A program made the translations under genes and the position numbers. Below the pieces are notes generated by a model, which saw only the letters and a list, made by a program, of their open reading frames with translations, did not search any database and was not told the origin of the DNA. A stretch of 64,000 nt of DNA from Uloborus plumipes (taxonomy: Eukaryota; Arthropoda; Arachnida; Araneae; Uloboridae), in NCBI GenBank assembly GCA_038373865.1, contig JAXGGA010001664.1, forward strand, positions 80,381-144,380, in the 5' to 3' direction. Every line of letters starts with the position of its first letter. The stretch's first letter is position 1. Shown one piece after another: positions 22,411-34,429 of this stretch.

Positions 22411-24430
22411 CTGATCAAGTATTCAAGAACACAATTATGCTGCTAGACGCATTCTATGCAGGATTTATATAAGTGATTATTAACTACTAAATAACTGCAA
22501 TGACTCCAGACGAATAACGCAAGTATCGTCCTTTGATTCACGAGCAATCCAAAATTAAACATAAACGCTGAGAGATATGTGTAAGGAATACACAGCGCAA
22601 AACGGAACTTGATTACTAATCATACATATTGAAAGCGTTTGAGATTTCCGAAATTCCTTCTCAAATGTTAATAACGCATATCTCAGACGTCCGTATTGTA
22701 CGTACCAGAGGCTTTATTTCTATATGAGCAAGGAAGAATTTCCTAAATTAATGAAAGCTCTTCGGAATGTTTAATGGGAAATTGGGCAAAATGGGAAATA
22801 TCCATATCAAGTACTTCCTTTTGAGCACTGGATAAAGATAGCAAAGGCAGTTTATAGTTAGATTTTAATGCACATATGACATGTTTTGTATATTATTTCC
22901 CAATTGTAGTTATTTATTTTTTTATCATTATTTTTGTTTCTCGGTGACTTAAAATTAACTTCAAAAAACTGGATTTTGGAATTTCTGTTGTTGACCATCA
23001 CATTTACTTCAGTGAGGTGAATGCTTCGCACAGGTTAGATAGTATTCTATGCTTCTAGGTGAGAAATTAGTAATTCTCGCTTAAAGCTGTTGTAGCATGT
23101 GATTATGAAGAAAAAATATTTATGGCTATCATAGCACATTTTCAACATAATCATACAATTCAAGCTTCAGAATCTAATTTAAAGTTATGCTTTTCAGTTT
23201 GCTGCAGCTATAATTAAAATACTTTTAATGAGGAAAATGAGAAAAAAAGTAAATAAATAAATAAAACACATCGGAATAAAAGCACAGATTATCTAGAAAA
23301 TACTCAAATATCTAGCACAATATACAGTTTAACAACAAGAAGTCTCAAGTGGGCTCAAGAAGTCATAAGTGGGAGGGCACCGTCGCAAGTTGATGACTCA
23401 CTATTTTTCCTAATGCGCTAAGCATTTTTTTTCACTAAATGGCTCCTATAGCGTTTACCTAGCTACTTGCAGCATTTTTATATCATTTTGCGTTATATTT
23501 ATGTAGTTTCTTCATTTTATTCATTTTTTAGTACAAATCGTTTTTCAAAAGAATTTTTTGTACAAAAATTCTTGCGTGTTGACTTTAAAATCCGTTACGT
23601 ATTTACTTGCTTTCTGTTTGAGCATGCACTAAATGTCCCTTTCAAAATTCTCGCTGGAAATAGGTTTGAAAGGGACTGTAGTACAGTGTTGAACTAAATT
23701 TCAAATAATTTAATTACTCTTAAACTTGAGCAAAACCTAAAAAAATTTTGTATTTACAATACGAGAGACACCACATATATAGAATGTACAAAAGCAAAGA
23801 TACAGTTAATACACATAATGCAAACAGTATAATCTATATTAAACAACGTTAGCCTTTTTTTTTTTTTTTCACGAATTGATTGCAAAAACTATGCACTTGT
23901 TATCAACATTAAAATGAATGAAAGTTCAAGGCTAAATAACAAATACACAAACGGAGTAATAATAGTAATTACACCATTTAGCATCTCAATATAATAACTG
24001 TGCAGTGCCTTAAAAAAGTAGTACCTACCTCAAGATTTAAAAAAAATGGAAATAATCATTTAAAAATCATAATATGAAAGAGACGTTGGATAGTTAAAAA
24101 GAAAATATTATATTTTGAACTTAATCGAATCATGCCCGACAATCAGCAAAACTCAATTTCATTTCACGCTGCAAATTTATCCCCAGAAAGAAGAAATCAA
24201 ATCCATTAAATTGAATTTCGCTATTACGACGTGTCAAAATGGTGGCGGAGCCAAATTTTGAAGTTATTCCCCTCTCGCTTTTAATGGGAGCATCTCTAAT
24301 CAAAATGTATCACCCTACCGCTTCTCTAATCGACCAATTAAAATGTACACCGAACTTTAAAATTATGAAAAAAAAAAAAAAAAAACTCGTTTCAATAACC
24401 CAATTCCGGCTGCTCTTTTAAAATCCTAAC
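22411..24430. other. AT-rich sequence without a supported gene
   Basis: Short ORFs only (for example 23467-23697), plus poly-T near 23850 and poly-A near 24368. Confidence 0.6.
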
Positions 24431-24680
24431 TGGTACCAAATAAGGAAAAAGTCATTAGCAGCGAGGAGGAACCTATCCGGTTAATGACGCCTCGGCACTC
24501 GAGACACAACGGCGGCTCCGATGACTTGGGGCCAGAGAGCCGGATCGATAGGGGGTCCGGCCGGTCGGATGGCTTATCCGGCTGGAGCGAGGTGCCTTTG
24601 CGAGGGTGGCAGAGGACACCATAAAAGGGTTAGCAAACGAATCAAGCGGACGCCTCTCTAAAAGATGACTGAATGTCACT
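24431..24680. other. GC-rich patch, function unknown
   Basis: About 250 bp with clearly more G+C and many CpGs (for example GGTCCGGCCGGTCGGATGG) in otherwise AT-rich sequence. It ends about 60 bp before the pogo-like element. A minus ORF of 68 codons (24473-24679) crosses it but resembles nothing I know. A conserved noncoding element, an isolated exon or a decayed GC-rich repeat are all possible. Confidence 0.4.
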
Positions 24681-24744
24681 CAAGGGGCGGAACCAATCGC
24701 TTCACATTTTGCATTTAACATCTCCCGATGATTTTCAGAAAATA

Positions 24745-25460
24745 CGGTGAGCTACCGATTATGCGCGGTTGGATTATTCGCGGTTCGGATTATCTGTGGA
24801 TCTTTTACACTTTTGTTTTCTTTTTTTTTTCTAATACGCGTTTATTAGTTTCACATGTGCGTTTGTAAGTGTGTATGTAACTTTGAATAAAAGATAAAAT
24901 TCACGTTCTTTACAAATATAAAAATAATATATTTTATACTATTATTAATACTAAAGGCTAAACTATATTACATACTGATGTATTTTAGTGTTCCAGTTGC
25001 TTGTATGTAACTCTGAATAAAAGATAAAAGTCTCGTTCTTTGCAAGCATAAAAGTAATATATTTAATACTATTATTTATACTAAAGGGCTAAACTATATT
25101 ACGTGCTGATGCATTATAAGTGCATGTAAATCAAGCGGATATTCAATAGTTTTGAAACTTCTTTTTAGTTTGATTTACTCTAAAAGCGTATTTTTCAGTT
25201 TTTTTAAACTATATTTTTTATTGTTATGATTTACTGAAAGCAGAAAAAGGCGAGTGCGCTTTTAATCGTTTTTAGCTGTTAAAGATATTTTTACATTTAA
25301 TATTATCATTTTTAACTATAATTAAAATGTATGTCTTGTGTTATTTATATCTAAATGTATATCTAATATCGTGTTTTACCTATTTTTTGGATTACACACG
25401 GTATTCGCTTATCCGCAGTTACCACATCACCCTGTTCCACAGATAACAGGGAGTTGACTG
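24745..25460. mobile_element. pogo/Tigger-like nonautonomous element, 716 bp
   Basis: The right end, read in reverse, is CAGTCAACTCCCTGTTATCT, a pattern typical of pogo/Tigger elements. The left end CGGTGAGCTACCGATTATGC matches it imperfectly. Both ends carry a second ATTATCCGCG-like block inside. TA flanks both sides (24743-24744 and 25461-25462). The interior includes a 130-bp tandem duplication (units beginning TGTATGTAACT at 24872 and 25002). No transposase ORF is present. Confidence 0.6.
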
Positions 25461-25462
25461 TA

Positions 25463-26510
25463 CTTAATATTATGCATTTGTGAAGATTATATATACAAAT
25501 ACATACCGATCAGCGTTCGTTATGATGACCCTTGTTGTCCAAACGAAAACGGTCGCCATCGCGAGAATCTGTTGTATCGTAAATGCAACAGATATTGCAT
25601 AATTTTTAGTTCTATTTTAAAATACTGGAACAAATGTTACTAATTACATTCTTTTTAAAGATTCAAGGTAAAAAGCTAACAAATTAAAAATAACTCTTTT
25701 AATTGTCTGTTACAAAATTACACACATATTAGGCATAACTTCGAAGTAATTCATTGAACAACAAAATACACTGGCAATAACTGACGCAAAACAGTTAATT
25801 CTTAACATAGGGCTCGTAGTTTGCTGCTGATTGAAGACTTTTTCTCGTATTTAGCCATTGTAAACGTAATCCATTTTTTTTGACTTAATATATAATATAG
25901 TCTCGTATATGTGCAAATTTTCCATCCATTATTTGACCATTTCATCATCAAATAATTCCTTTTAATGGGAATATTTATCTGTTAAAACATAAAAACGTTA
26001 AATGTTAGTTCACGAATTGATTGTGTTGAGAAATGCAAAGAAGTAAAAACGTAATTTTGAACGTTGACTGAGAATTACCGTTTCAGTTTGGGCATTCAAC
26101 CCAACGTTAAAATGACATTACATCTGTGACATAGCTAATGGGAAGTCATGAATGGCTCACTACAGTATAAGGGTCGCTCTATTATTCTAAAGAGCGTTGA
26201 CTGTGCACACTGCTCAAAGCTATTAAAAGATATTGTGTGTTACTTAAATAACTGTGTGAGAGAAGAAACTTTTTGCCTGAAATTGAAGAAGAAAGTTCCA
26301 AATGAAAATTCGTCTCACTTCTTAATCTTTAGAGTACGATAATTTTGAGTATAGTATTCGTGGCAGTGAATGAAATTTGGATTTGAGCTTACTGACAAAT
26401 TAAGCAAAAAGCAATGATCGACATGCAGTTAGGGAAATGCTTCAATGCGTGCGATGTCTTAAGACTGTCATTTAACCAAATCAGAAGTCTGGGGAGATGT
26501 TATTTAGTTA
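25463..26510. other. AT-rich sequence without a supported gene
   Basis: A 64-codon plus frame at 26148-26342 (NGSLQYKGRSIILKSVDCAH...CVREETFCLK) is less biased than most here but matches nothing I can name. Confidence 0.5.
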
Positions 26511-26518
26511 GAGGGAGG

Positions 26519-26829
26519 CAGGACCTGATTATGGCACAGGCCAACTAAGTCAGGGACTGGGGACTCATTTTGCTAAGGGGACCCTAATTTTCTAAAAGCT
26601 GATGCACAGCATTATGTATTTTTAAGAAAAAAATTATGATTCATAAATTGAAGAATAAAAACAATCTCTTTTGATACTTCAGAGGCAGTTTTTATGAGAG
26701 TCAGGCAGGTTATATACATGCCATTTTTGATTTCGCTCAAAATTTTGCAGCCTTAAAAAGGCAAAACATAGAAGGGGGCCTCCAAAGTATTGTCCGCCTT
26801 GTGCCTCACTTTTAGTTAATCGGGCCGTG
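26519..26829. mobile_element. hAT-type MITE, 311 bp, perfect 8-bp TSD
   Basis: The left end CAGGACCTGATTA (26519) pairs with the right end TAATCGGGCCGTG (to 26829), an imperfect TIR. The flanks are the perfect 8-bp duplication GAGGGAGG (26511-26518 and 26830-26837). The interior is GC-richer than its surroundings and includes a GGGGGCCTCC-type stretch. The ORF at 26679-26960 (minus) merely reads through it. No transposase is present. Confidence 0.85.
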
Positions 26830-26837
26830 GAGGGAGG

Positions 26838-29800
26838 CCAGACACAAAAGCCCGAGTAGCAGAAGTCACTGGAACTTCGTATCGTTTGGTATCTAGGATC
26901 TGGAACATCTTTTAGGAGATTAGTAATGCAAGTCGATGACCAGGAAAAAGTTGTAAGCATAAAATAACGTCCAAAACATAGCGCTAACGGCTCGAAAACA
27001 CCAAAATATGAATGACACTTTTCTTCAATTAAAACTTCGTTCGGCTACTGGCACCGCAATTTCGGCTCAAACTGACAGAAACTGGCTCCACCCTGTAGAT
27101 GTACATGCTAGGAGACAATGATATCTGTTACGTTTGCGGTTAATTCCTTTAATCGCGTAAAATTTAAGAATTTTTTAACGTCAAGGATACTGAATTGAAT
27201 TCATTTAGAAGACGTTGCTGACTTTCCTATTATTTACTTTTTCTTTTCTTTTCAAACAGCACCTACACTTTTTTTAACAGTGTTTTATTTTTTGCTACCA
27301 AGTGTGCAAATGTTTTATTGGCCATATATATATTGTTTTCATACTGTTTGTGTATTACGATGAAACTCTTAAAGTGTTTCGATTTCCTAGCGTTTCTTAG
27401 TATGAAATATAGTGTGAATGAGAAAATTTGAAAGTACGTAAAAGCAGTCAAAGTATTTACAAAACTAATTACTCTTAGAAACATGGAGAAATTAGTTGTA
27501 GCGCATTGAAGTTTCTTGGAGAGAAAAACACGTAGTTGCAAAAAAAAAAAAAAAAGTTTCAACGTTGCAATTTTTTATTACAAAACCTTTTGATTTATCG
27601 GAAACAAATATTTTTTTGGAGAAGGGCTAAGTTAAAAGAAACAAAATAAATCGTCAGAAGAAAAACAATTTCATTTTGGATATCATATGATTAAAATTTG
27701 GTTTCTTTGTAAAATATTGCACAGAAATCATTTTTACTTTATTTGATTTCTTTTTACTCATTCAAATTGCAAATTTTATTTTGGAGAAATTGTTTCGTTG
27801 CAATTTATTTGTATAATTTGTTTCTTTTATTGCTCTCCACTTATATATTGAAAACGAAATTCTTGAAATTAAAATATTCATGCTTTAAAAATAAAAGTAA
27901 AAAAATAAAGTGCAAGTTTGTGGAAAATGTAGGGAATTTGAGAACGAATGGTAGAAATTCGTTGAAACATGATGCCTAGTTTGAAATAGGGATTCTGATA
28001 TCATTTTTTAATTTACTTATTTCGCTTTATTTTCACATGTCTCATGTTTCGTTTTCAAAAATTAATTTAAATCTTAAAAATGTGGTAAAGATATGTTGCA
28101 GACTGAGACAAAAGAAAGCTATATAAGGCTGCTGTTATCAAGTCGACGATTACATTCGGGAAAGTAGACTCGATCAGCTCTGAATGACTTTCTAATTGCA
28201 TTTTAATTTGTGTAACTAGCATCATTACTTATTTGTACTTGGGGTAGTCAAAAGTTTTGTGCTTTATGAATATATTTCTTACAGGTTATTTAGTTTTTCG
28301 CCAAATATGAAATGAGTTTCTTTAAGAAAAACTTTAAGCTTATGTTTAAACTTTAGTAAAGTGGACCTATTTTTTTGATTAAAACTGAAATCTTTTATTT
28401 GTGTTGCAAACTGATTTAAAAGTAAAGTTCTTGTCATAAATCGGAATGAAGAAAAGTTTTTTTTCTCGAATCGCTCTATAAAATTTTTTATACTAGTCAA
28501 CTTTCTGTGTCAAACAACTTGGTTCTTTTTTTCATCTTAAAAATTGCACAGGAAAAGACGTAAATATTGGCGCCCCTTTTTGCTATTCTGACATGAAGAA
28601 ATAACATTATTAAAATCAAAATTACAGAAAGTGCAAAATGACTTAGATTTCTAGTTGCATCATCTCGTAGCAGTACTCAAAACGTCAAAAAACACGCCCC
28701 CCCTCCCAGTAGGTGGATACGAATTCAATTTCATCGAAGAATTTTTTTTTTTTTTTTTCGGCTTCGACAATCGTACATGCACAAAACGGCAAACGTAATC
28801 ACATGTTGCACACGTAATGTTTAAACCTTTCATAAACGCTTTAAAATGGTTGATACAATGTTGAAAATCGTTTTGAAGCGTTTATGAAACGAATTGTGCT
28901 AACTGTTATAAGAAGAGATGCCGGCCAAGAACGGGTTGAACTTCAAACTACAATTTCTTAAATTGGATTACACGGGGAAATAAGTGCACTTGCGAGTTTT
29001 TATAATCAACATAAAATAAAATTATGAAATAGTTTTAATAAACCACAAAACAAGAAAAATTATTACGTATATATGTTTCAAGGTTTCAAGGGAACCCTAA
29101 TGGAACCCTAATGAAGAAAAATTACTTAAACTTCCGATGCTGACTGCTGCTTAACATCTTAAACTCAAAGCTTTTTCTGCATTAATTTAAAAGTTCCTTC
29201 TGTTGTGTTGTGTTTTATAGTTTTGTGCTTTAATAATATCGATTTAATAATTTTTTCTATGCCAGAATTTAGAAGTTTTATTTGTTAGTTACCATTTTCC
29301 TTAATTTGCAGGAAATTAAAAATAAACTTTTTAAGTAGTAAAAACTATGTAAATAAGAAGTATTTTTCATCAATATTCTATTTAACGTAATCATATTTAA
29401 AACTACTTTTAACTAGTAAAGTGGGGCAAAATATTTCTTATTTTGAGCCAATATTTTTGCAATAATGTATTTTTAATATCCTATTCAAACGTTTAATTCA
29501 TTAGTATTTGTAAAGTTTATAATTAATTGTCATACTTAATTAGCAGCCAGTTATTCCATCCTACAAATATATTCATCAAAACTTTTAAGAAATAAAAAGA
29601 AAATTCTCAAACTATTTATCTGATTAAAAGAAAACGTGCAATGGAATCTTTTTAGCAGGCTAGTAGAAAAATAACATAAAGAAATCATTAACCATAAAGT
29701 GAAAGAAGTATTATATTTTGAAAGTTCTTTTAGGCTACAATCATCAGCCCGGCATTACTTGAATAAAATGCATCACCAGATTGAAATTACAAACTTTAGT

Positions 29801-29879
29801 ACTGAATATAAATATTTATAATAAATATCTAATGTAATACTGATTTCAAATATGCTCTGAAATTGAAATGCTAAGTGCT
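26838..29879. other. AT-rich sequence without a supported gene
   Basis: Short Phe/Lys/Asn-rich ORFs typical of AT bias (such as 27263-27562 minus). The inverted repeat at 28828-28889 is the only structure noted. Confidence 0.6.
28828..28889. repeat. Short inverted repeat, 14 bp
   Basis: TTTCATAAACGCTT (28828-28841) and AAGCGTTTATGAAA (28876-28889) are perfect complements, with weaker pairing inward. No function is assigned. Confidence 0.8.
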
Positions 29880-29990
29880 TCTAAGCAGCCTGCTAGATGC
29901 GGCTACACAACATGATTTAGAAAAAACTTTTCAATAAAAGCCCACCTTTGGTTTGAACTTTACACGTGTTTTACTCAAATATATATTAAA
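29880..29990 (+). repeat. Solitary unit related to the 54.4-kb array
   Basis: It shares the ordered blocks CTACACAACATGATTTAGAA, AAACTTTTCAATAAAAGCCC and CACGTGTTTTACTCAAA with the array at 54440-55420, about 25 kb away. This indicates that the array unit is dispersed as well as tandem. Confidence 0.6.
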
Positions 29991-30499
29991 AAAAAAAAAA
30001 TCAGTTACATCCCTTTGTTTTTCAGTGCCCCAAACTATCTTTTATTTTCATACAGGTCCTTCTTTCATTTTAAAATGTAGAATACAGATTCACACCACCA
30101 AAAACAAGAAGAAGAAACGGAAAGAAAGAACGAAAACGTTTACTTTATTCAAATCAAATTCGCAGAGAGAATTTGAAAGTACAATATTTTAAAGTAGTAT
30201 TTGAAAAGTAAAAGGAAATTAAGAATATAAAAGTTTGTGATAAAAATCTGAATGAATAATTTTTCAAAGTTTCACACCAGGGAATGCACCCAGGTAATTA
30301 CACTTTCAAATGACTTCCTGGATTTATGCACGACGTTATTAGTTATCGTTTCCACGACAACTGTATAGCTCTCACAATAATGATTGATCAAAAATAATAT
30401 CTATGAATCCCATCCCATCGATTTCCATACTAAATATATCCCATAGCTTCCGCAATTCGCCGTCTAAATATTTAAAACGCTTGAACAACATTTATTGCA

Positions 30500-30860
30500 C
30501 GTTTACATGGCGCAACTCATTGGCCAGGCCAGCCGACGGCGTCTGAAGACTCCTCCCCCTTGCCTTTGCCCTCAAAGTCCTTCAAGAGTCCTTGCTCACT
30601 CCTTGTCCTTCTGCCTTCGCCCTCCTTCAAAAGTTCCAATTCTCATCCGAAAATTCTCATAGTTTCACCACTTTCCTTACCCGGGTTTTTCTTTACGTCT
30701 TCTTTTCTATTTTTATTTTGTTTTATTTCTTTTTTTTTATCTTTCGCTCGATCTGAAAGGAATCGATTGCTCTCTTCTTCTTCCGATGAATTATTTCTTC
30801 GGGACGGAAAACACGAATTTATTAGCAGTTTAGCGAAAAGGCAAATTTTCTGGTATTGAT
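30500..30860. other. Pyrimidine-rich patch with an unsupported open frame
   Basis: CT-rich sequence with a GC-rich head (GGCCAGGCCAGCCGACGGCG). An open plus frame spans 30560-30859 but starts at a non-ATG codon. It encodes a low-complexity Ser/Phe/Leu-rich peptide, probably a by-product of the pyrimidine bias. Confidence 0.3.
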
Positions 30861-30995
30861 TTCCAGATTACGGATCAATCGGTGATTCTTCCACGTACAT
30901 GGACTGGTGGAAGAACAAGAAAAAAAAAAAAAAAAGATTGCTTCACTGATGAGGGGAATGCAGAGTAGTTTAGTGATCCTAGTCGCGATATGATG

Positions 30996-31230
30996 TATTA
31001 TGCAATTTTTAGATTGATTGCCCTAGTACAGAGCCACAGAGTAGAATTAACCTCTTGAGTGTTCTGTACGAAATATTCTCTATTGAGTGTTCTATATATT
31101 CTCTATTCTCTGTTGAGTTCTATATGTTTTATCTATTCTCTTATTGAGTGTTCTATATTGTATTTATTATGCAATTTTTATATTGATTGCCCTAGAGCCA
31201 CAGAGTAGAATTAACCTCTTGAGTGTACGA
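30996..31230 (+). repeat. 169-bp tandem duplication
   Basis: TATTATGCAATTTTTA.ATTGATTGCCCTAG followed by GAGCCACAGAGTAGAATTAA and CCTCTTGAGTGT occurs at 30996 and again at 31165. The copies are close to identical over about 60 bp, separated by TTCTATAT/TTCTCTATT micro-repeats. A GTACGAAAGTC motif then repeats at 31225-31300. Confidence 0.85.
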
Positions 31231-31379
31231 AAGTCAAAAGGAAGTTCTGTACGAAAGTCAGAACTTCGTACGAAATTGGTTAATATTGGTACGAAATGTG
31301 GTACAGTTCCGTTATGGAGGAAAACAAAAAGAAATGTCGTTTTGCGCATCATATTTTGACTTTTCATTCTGATAGAACT

Positions 31380-33715
31380 TCTTGTTTTTTTATTGACTCA
31401 ATATACTAATTTAGTTCATCATTTCCTTTATTAATGGAACTTTCCTTTAGTAGGCGAATATTTTATCGGAGTTTTTCGTGTTATGTAGTTAGTTCGCTTA
31501 TTTATTTTCTGATTATTCTACTTCTTAATAACTGAATAAAGTTTTTTGATGGAGATTTTTCATCTTAATGGACGTTTCAGATTGATATAATTGCTTATTT
31601 TGTTTAGAAGTTCATTCAATAAAAATAATGCATCGTATCTCTCAACAAGCGACCAAACATGGCGGCAATACATAAAATTAAAAAAAAAAGGCCAAGATTA
31701 AAACTGCGCCAGTGTCGTACTTTTATTCGAAACTTATCCGCATTATTTCCAACAGGGAAATAGCATGTGAGAAATTCTACAGACTAGTTCTTTATTAATG
31801 TCACCCCCCCCCCCGCCCCGTTCATTTAACTTAGTAGCGTTTTCCATATAAATATCACTAAATTTAATAAAGTTCAGTGGTCCAAAGATTATTACTACTA
31901 ATTCGTCTGAAATTCTATGAAAGGTATAAATAACTTTTCTAGTCAATTTTTAGATGTTTTAAATATATTCTGCAAATATTTTTGATATATCCTACAATAC
32001 ATATAGTCAGAGCAATAAAATCGTTCATGAAATTGCTGAAGCTAAATTGTATAGACAACATATGCAAGCTTTGAGATTCAGAATGCCATGTTTTACTCAA
32101 ATGTAACCAACGTTTCATTTTTGTCCGCTCTAAGAAGAAAGTAAAATGGTTAAAAAAAGAAAAAAAATACAATAAAAACTTTTCCACTTTGTATTCTAGT
32201 TACTAAAAAGATTTTAATGTTACTATCAATAAGGTATAGGAGACAAATACACAATCGAAACGTAATGGGTTGAAGTAGTTTTAATAACAAAGTTTCATAG
32301 TAATGAAATAAAGTTGCTAGTGTACTTAATATAAAACTTCGATAATAAATTTTCTGAGAAATTACACAATAAAACTCTGCACAGCCACAATGATTTCTGG
32401 AACTGCCTTGTATTCAATATGGTATTCAAATGAAATGACCCAATTGTCTAAGCTTGAGGATAAAATCTTTTTGTGTTTTGCCATTCCAATAAAATATCGA
32501 CTAAGAAAATAAGTGGAAAGAACTACTGACTTCATGTGTTCTACACGTGATTTTGGTATTATCATGTGGCTATCTCTTTTACTTCATTTCTGACCAAATT
32601 CAAAAATATAGTTTCAGAAATAATCAAAAACATTTAAAGTTTGATTTTAGAGTCAATTTTTGAAACACTACGTATTTATCAACTAGTCTACTATAAATTG
32701 ATCACAATTTTTTCTTTCTATAATGCATTTCACAAAAATTTATTGAGCTATAATTTCATTCTAATTACATGTGCCATTTCAAAGAGTTTTGTTATTTTCT
32801 TAATATGTCATGCATAACTGTTTAACACCAATTACTTTTCTTAAGTTATTTAATGACTTAAAAAAATAAAATAAAATGTCTAAACTTTTATCTAAATCTG
32901 ATAACTATTATTATCTGATAACTTTTCTCTTTGAATAGCTAAAATTTTGCTTTTAACAAATTGAAATTAACAAAAAAAATCAATAATTTTATCTATGCAA
33001 CTATTAACAAAGCAAACACTGACAAAAAATAAAGAAATAAATAAATAAAATTGTAAATCTCACATTTCAACCAAAATACTTTTCGAGCTCATTCAACTTC
33101 GGTTAATATTTCTTGCACAGATGTTTTATTGTTTACTAACACCTTGCTTATAGTCGAATATTATTTGCCAAATAATTTATTTCCTAGTTGTACTTGATTT
33201 TTACTCAAGACCCCCATATATATCAATAATGGGGAAGGTAAATGAAATTCAATTTCAAAAACAGTGATAATCATTTTTGAAACGAAAAACAAATAAATGA
33301 ATAAATAAATAAAAATAAAAGTAATAGGAAAAATAAAACAACAATAAAAAGGGGTATTTTTAAAGGCTGAAAACAATAAATATTCTTTATACCTTTTAAA
33401 CGGCCTGAAAGATAAACTTTAGCACTGAATAATACAAAGCAGGATAAGGGAGTACAGTTAAGTCGCTTGTGCGAAACTAACTGCGTACTAGTTATCTGTG
33501 TACAATTAACAGACTGTTGGAATGTATTTAGGAATTGAAAGAATTCCTTCGTTCGTAAACACTAATAGCTTTTGCTGTCGAACTGAATACCCAAGTTCAA
33601 CGAATTCGCATCGAATTTCGCCGTTTCACTATTTGACACGGATTGTTTAACGACATTTTCATTACATTCTCGCATTGTGATAAAAAGCGTTTCAACACTT
33701 AAATTTCTTAAAATC
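31380..33715. other. AT-rich sequence without a supported gene
   Basis: Only short ORFs and simple A/T-rich runs. Sequence near 33452 (ACAGTTAAGTCGCTTGTGCG) looks like a TA-flanked transposon end but has no partner. Confidence 0.55.
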
Positions 33716-33719
33716 AACT

Positions 33720-34420
33720 TCCCATTTCACTTTACAGAAGGTATTTATTGTTTTTTCAACGGTGCTTCAATAATATGAGTTAGTACATTTTTGAATTTCA
33801 AAGACTAGTTCAAATAAGGCAAGTGACTAAACTGTCGATTTTTAAACATATTTAGTATGGAGCTCCTTTTACAACAGAACTCAATGCTTTTTCATTTCAC
33901 TTTACAGATGGTATTTTATTCTTTTACCAATGCTTGAACAACATGTTAGAAAATTTTGAATTTAAGAGACACTAATTCAAATACAGAAAACGATTTTACT
34001 GTCGATTAAACAAAAAATTAGCGCTTAAAACTATTTACAACTGAGCTCAATTAGTTTCCCCCTTTACTTCACAGAAGGTATTTATTACTTTTTTACCAGT
34101 GCTTTTTAACAGTATGTTTAAGTTTTTTTTTTTTTTTTCAAAAAACACACATTCAAATTAAGTAAGTGGTTTAACTGTCTATTTTTAAACGTATTTAGTA
34201 TCGAAAATATTTTATCACTGACTTTATTACACTTTACAGAAGGTATTTATTTATTTTTTACCAGTGATTTTTTTAGCAGCATGAGTTTAATTTTTTTGAA
34301 TTTAAAAGACCCTAATCTAAATAAAGCAAGTGATTAAACGATTATTATTATTTTTTTTTTTTGAAATGTTTAGCGTGGAAAATATTTTACAGCTGTACTC
34401 GATGCTTTGAAATCTATAGC
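33720..34420 (+). repeat. Degenerate four-unit tandem array, 165-170 bp period
   Basis: The anchor TTTACAGAAGGTATTTATT recurs at about 33731, 33901, 34068 and 34233 (periods 170, 167 and 165). Each unit continues with TTTTTACCAGTGCTT, a TTGAATTT..AGAC block, AAGTGA.TAAACTGTC and TATTTAGTATGGA. There is no ORF. Confidence 0.87.
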
Positions 34421-34429
34421 ATAAAGTCT

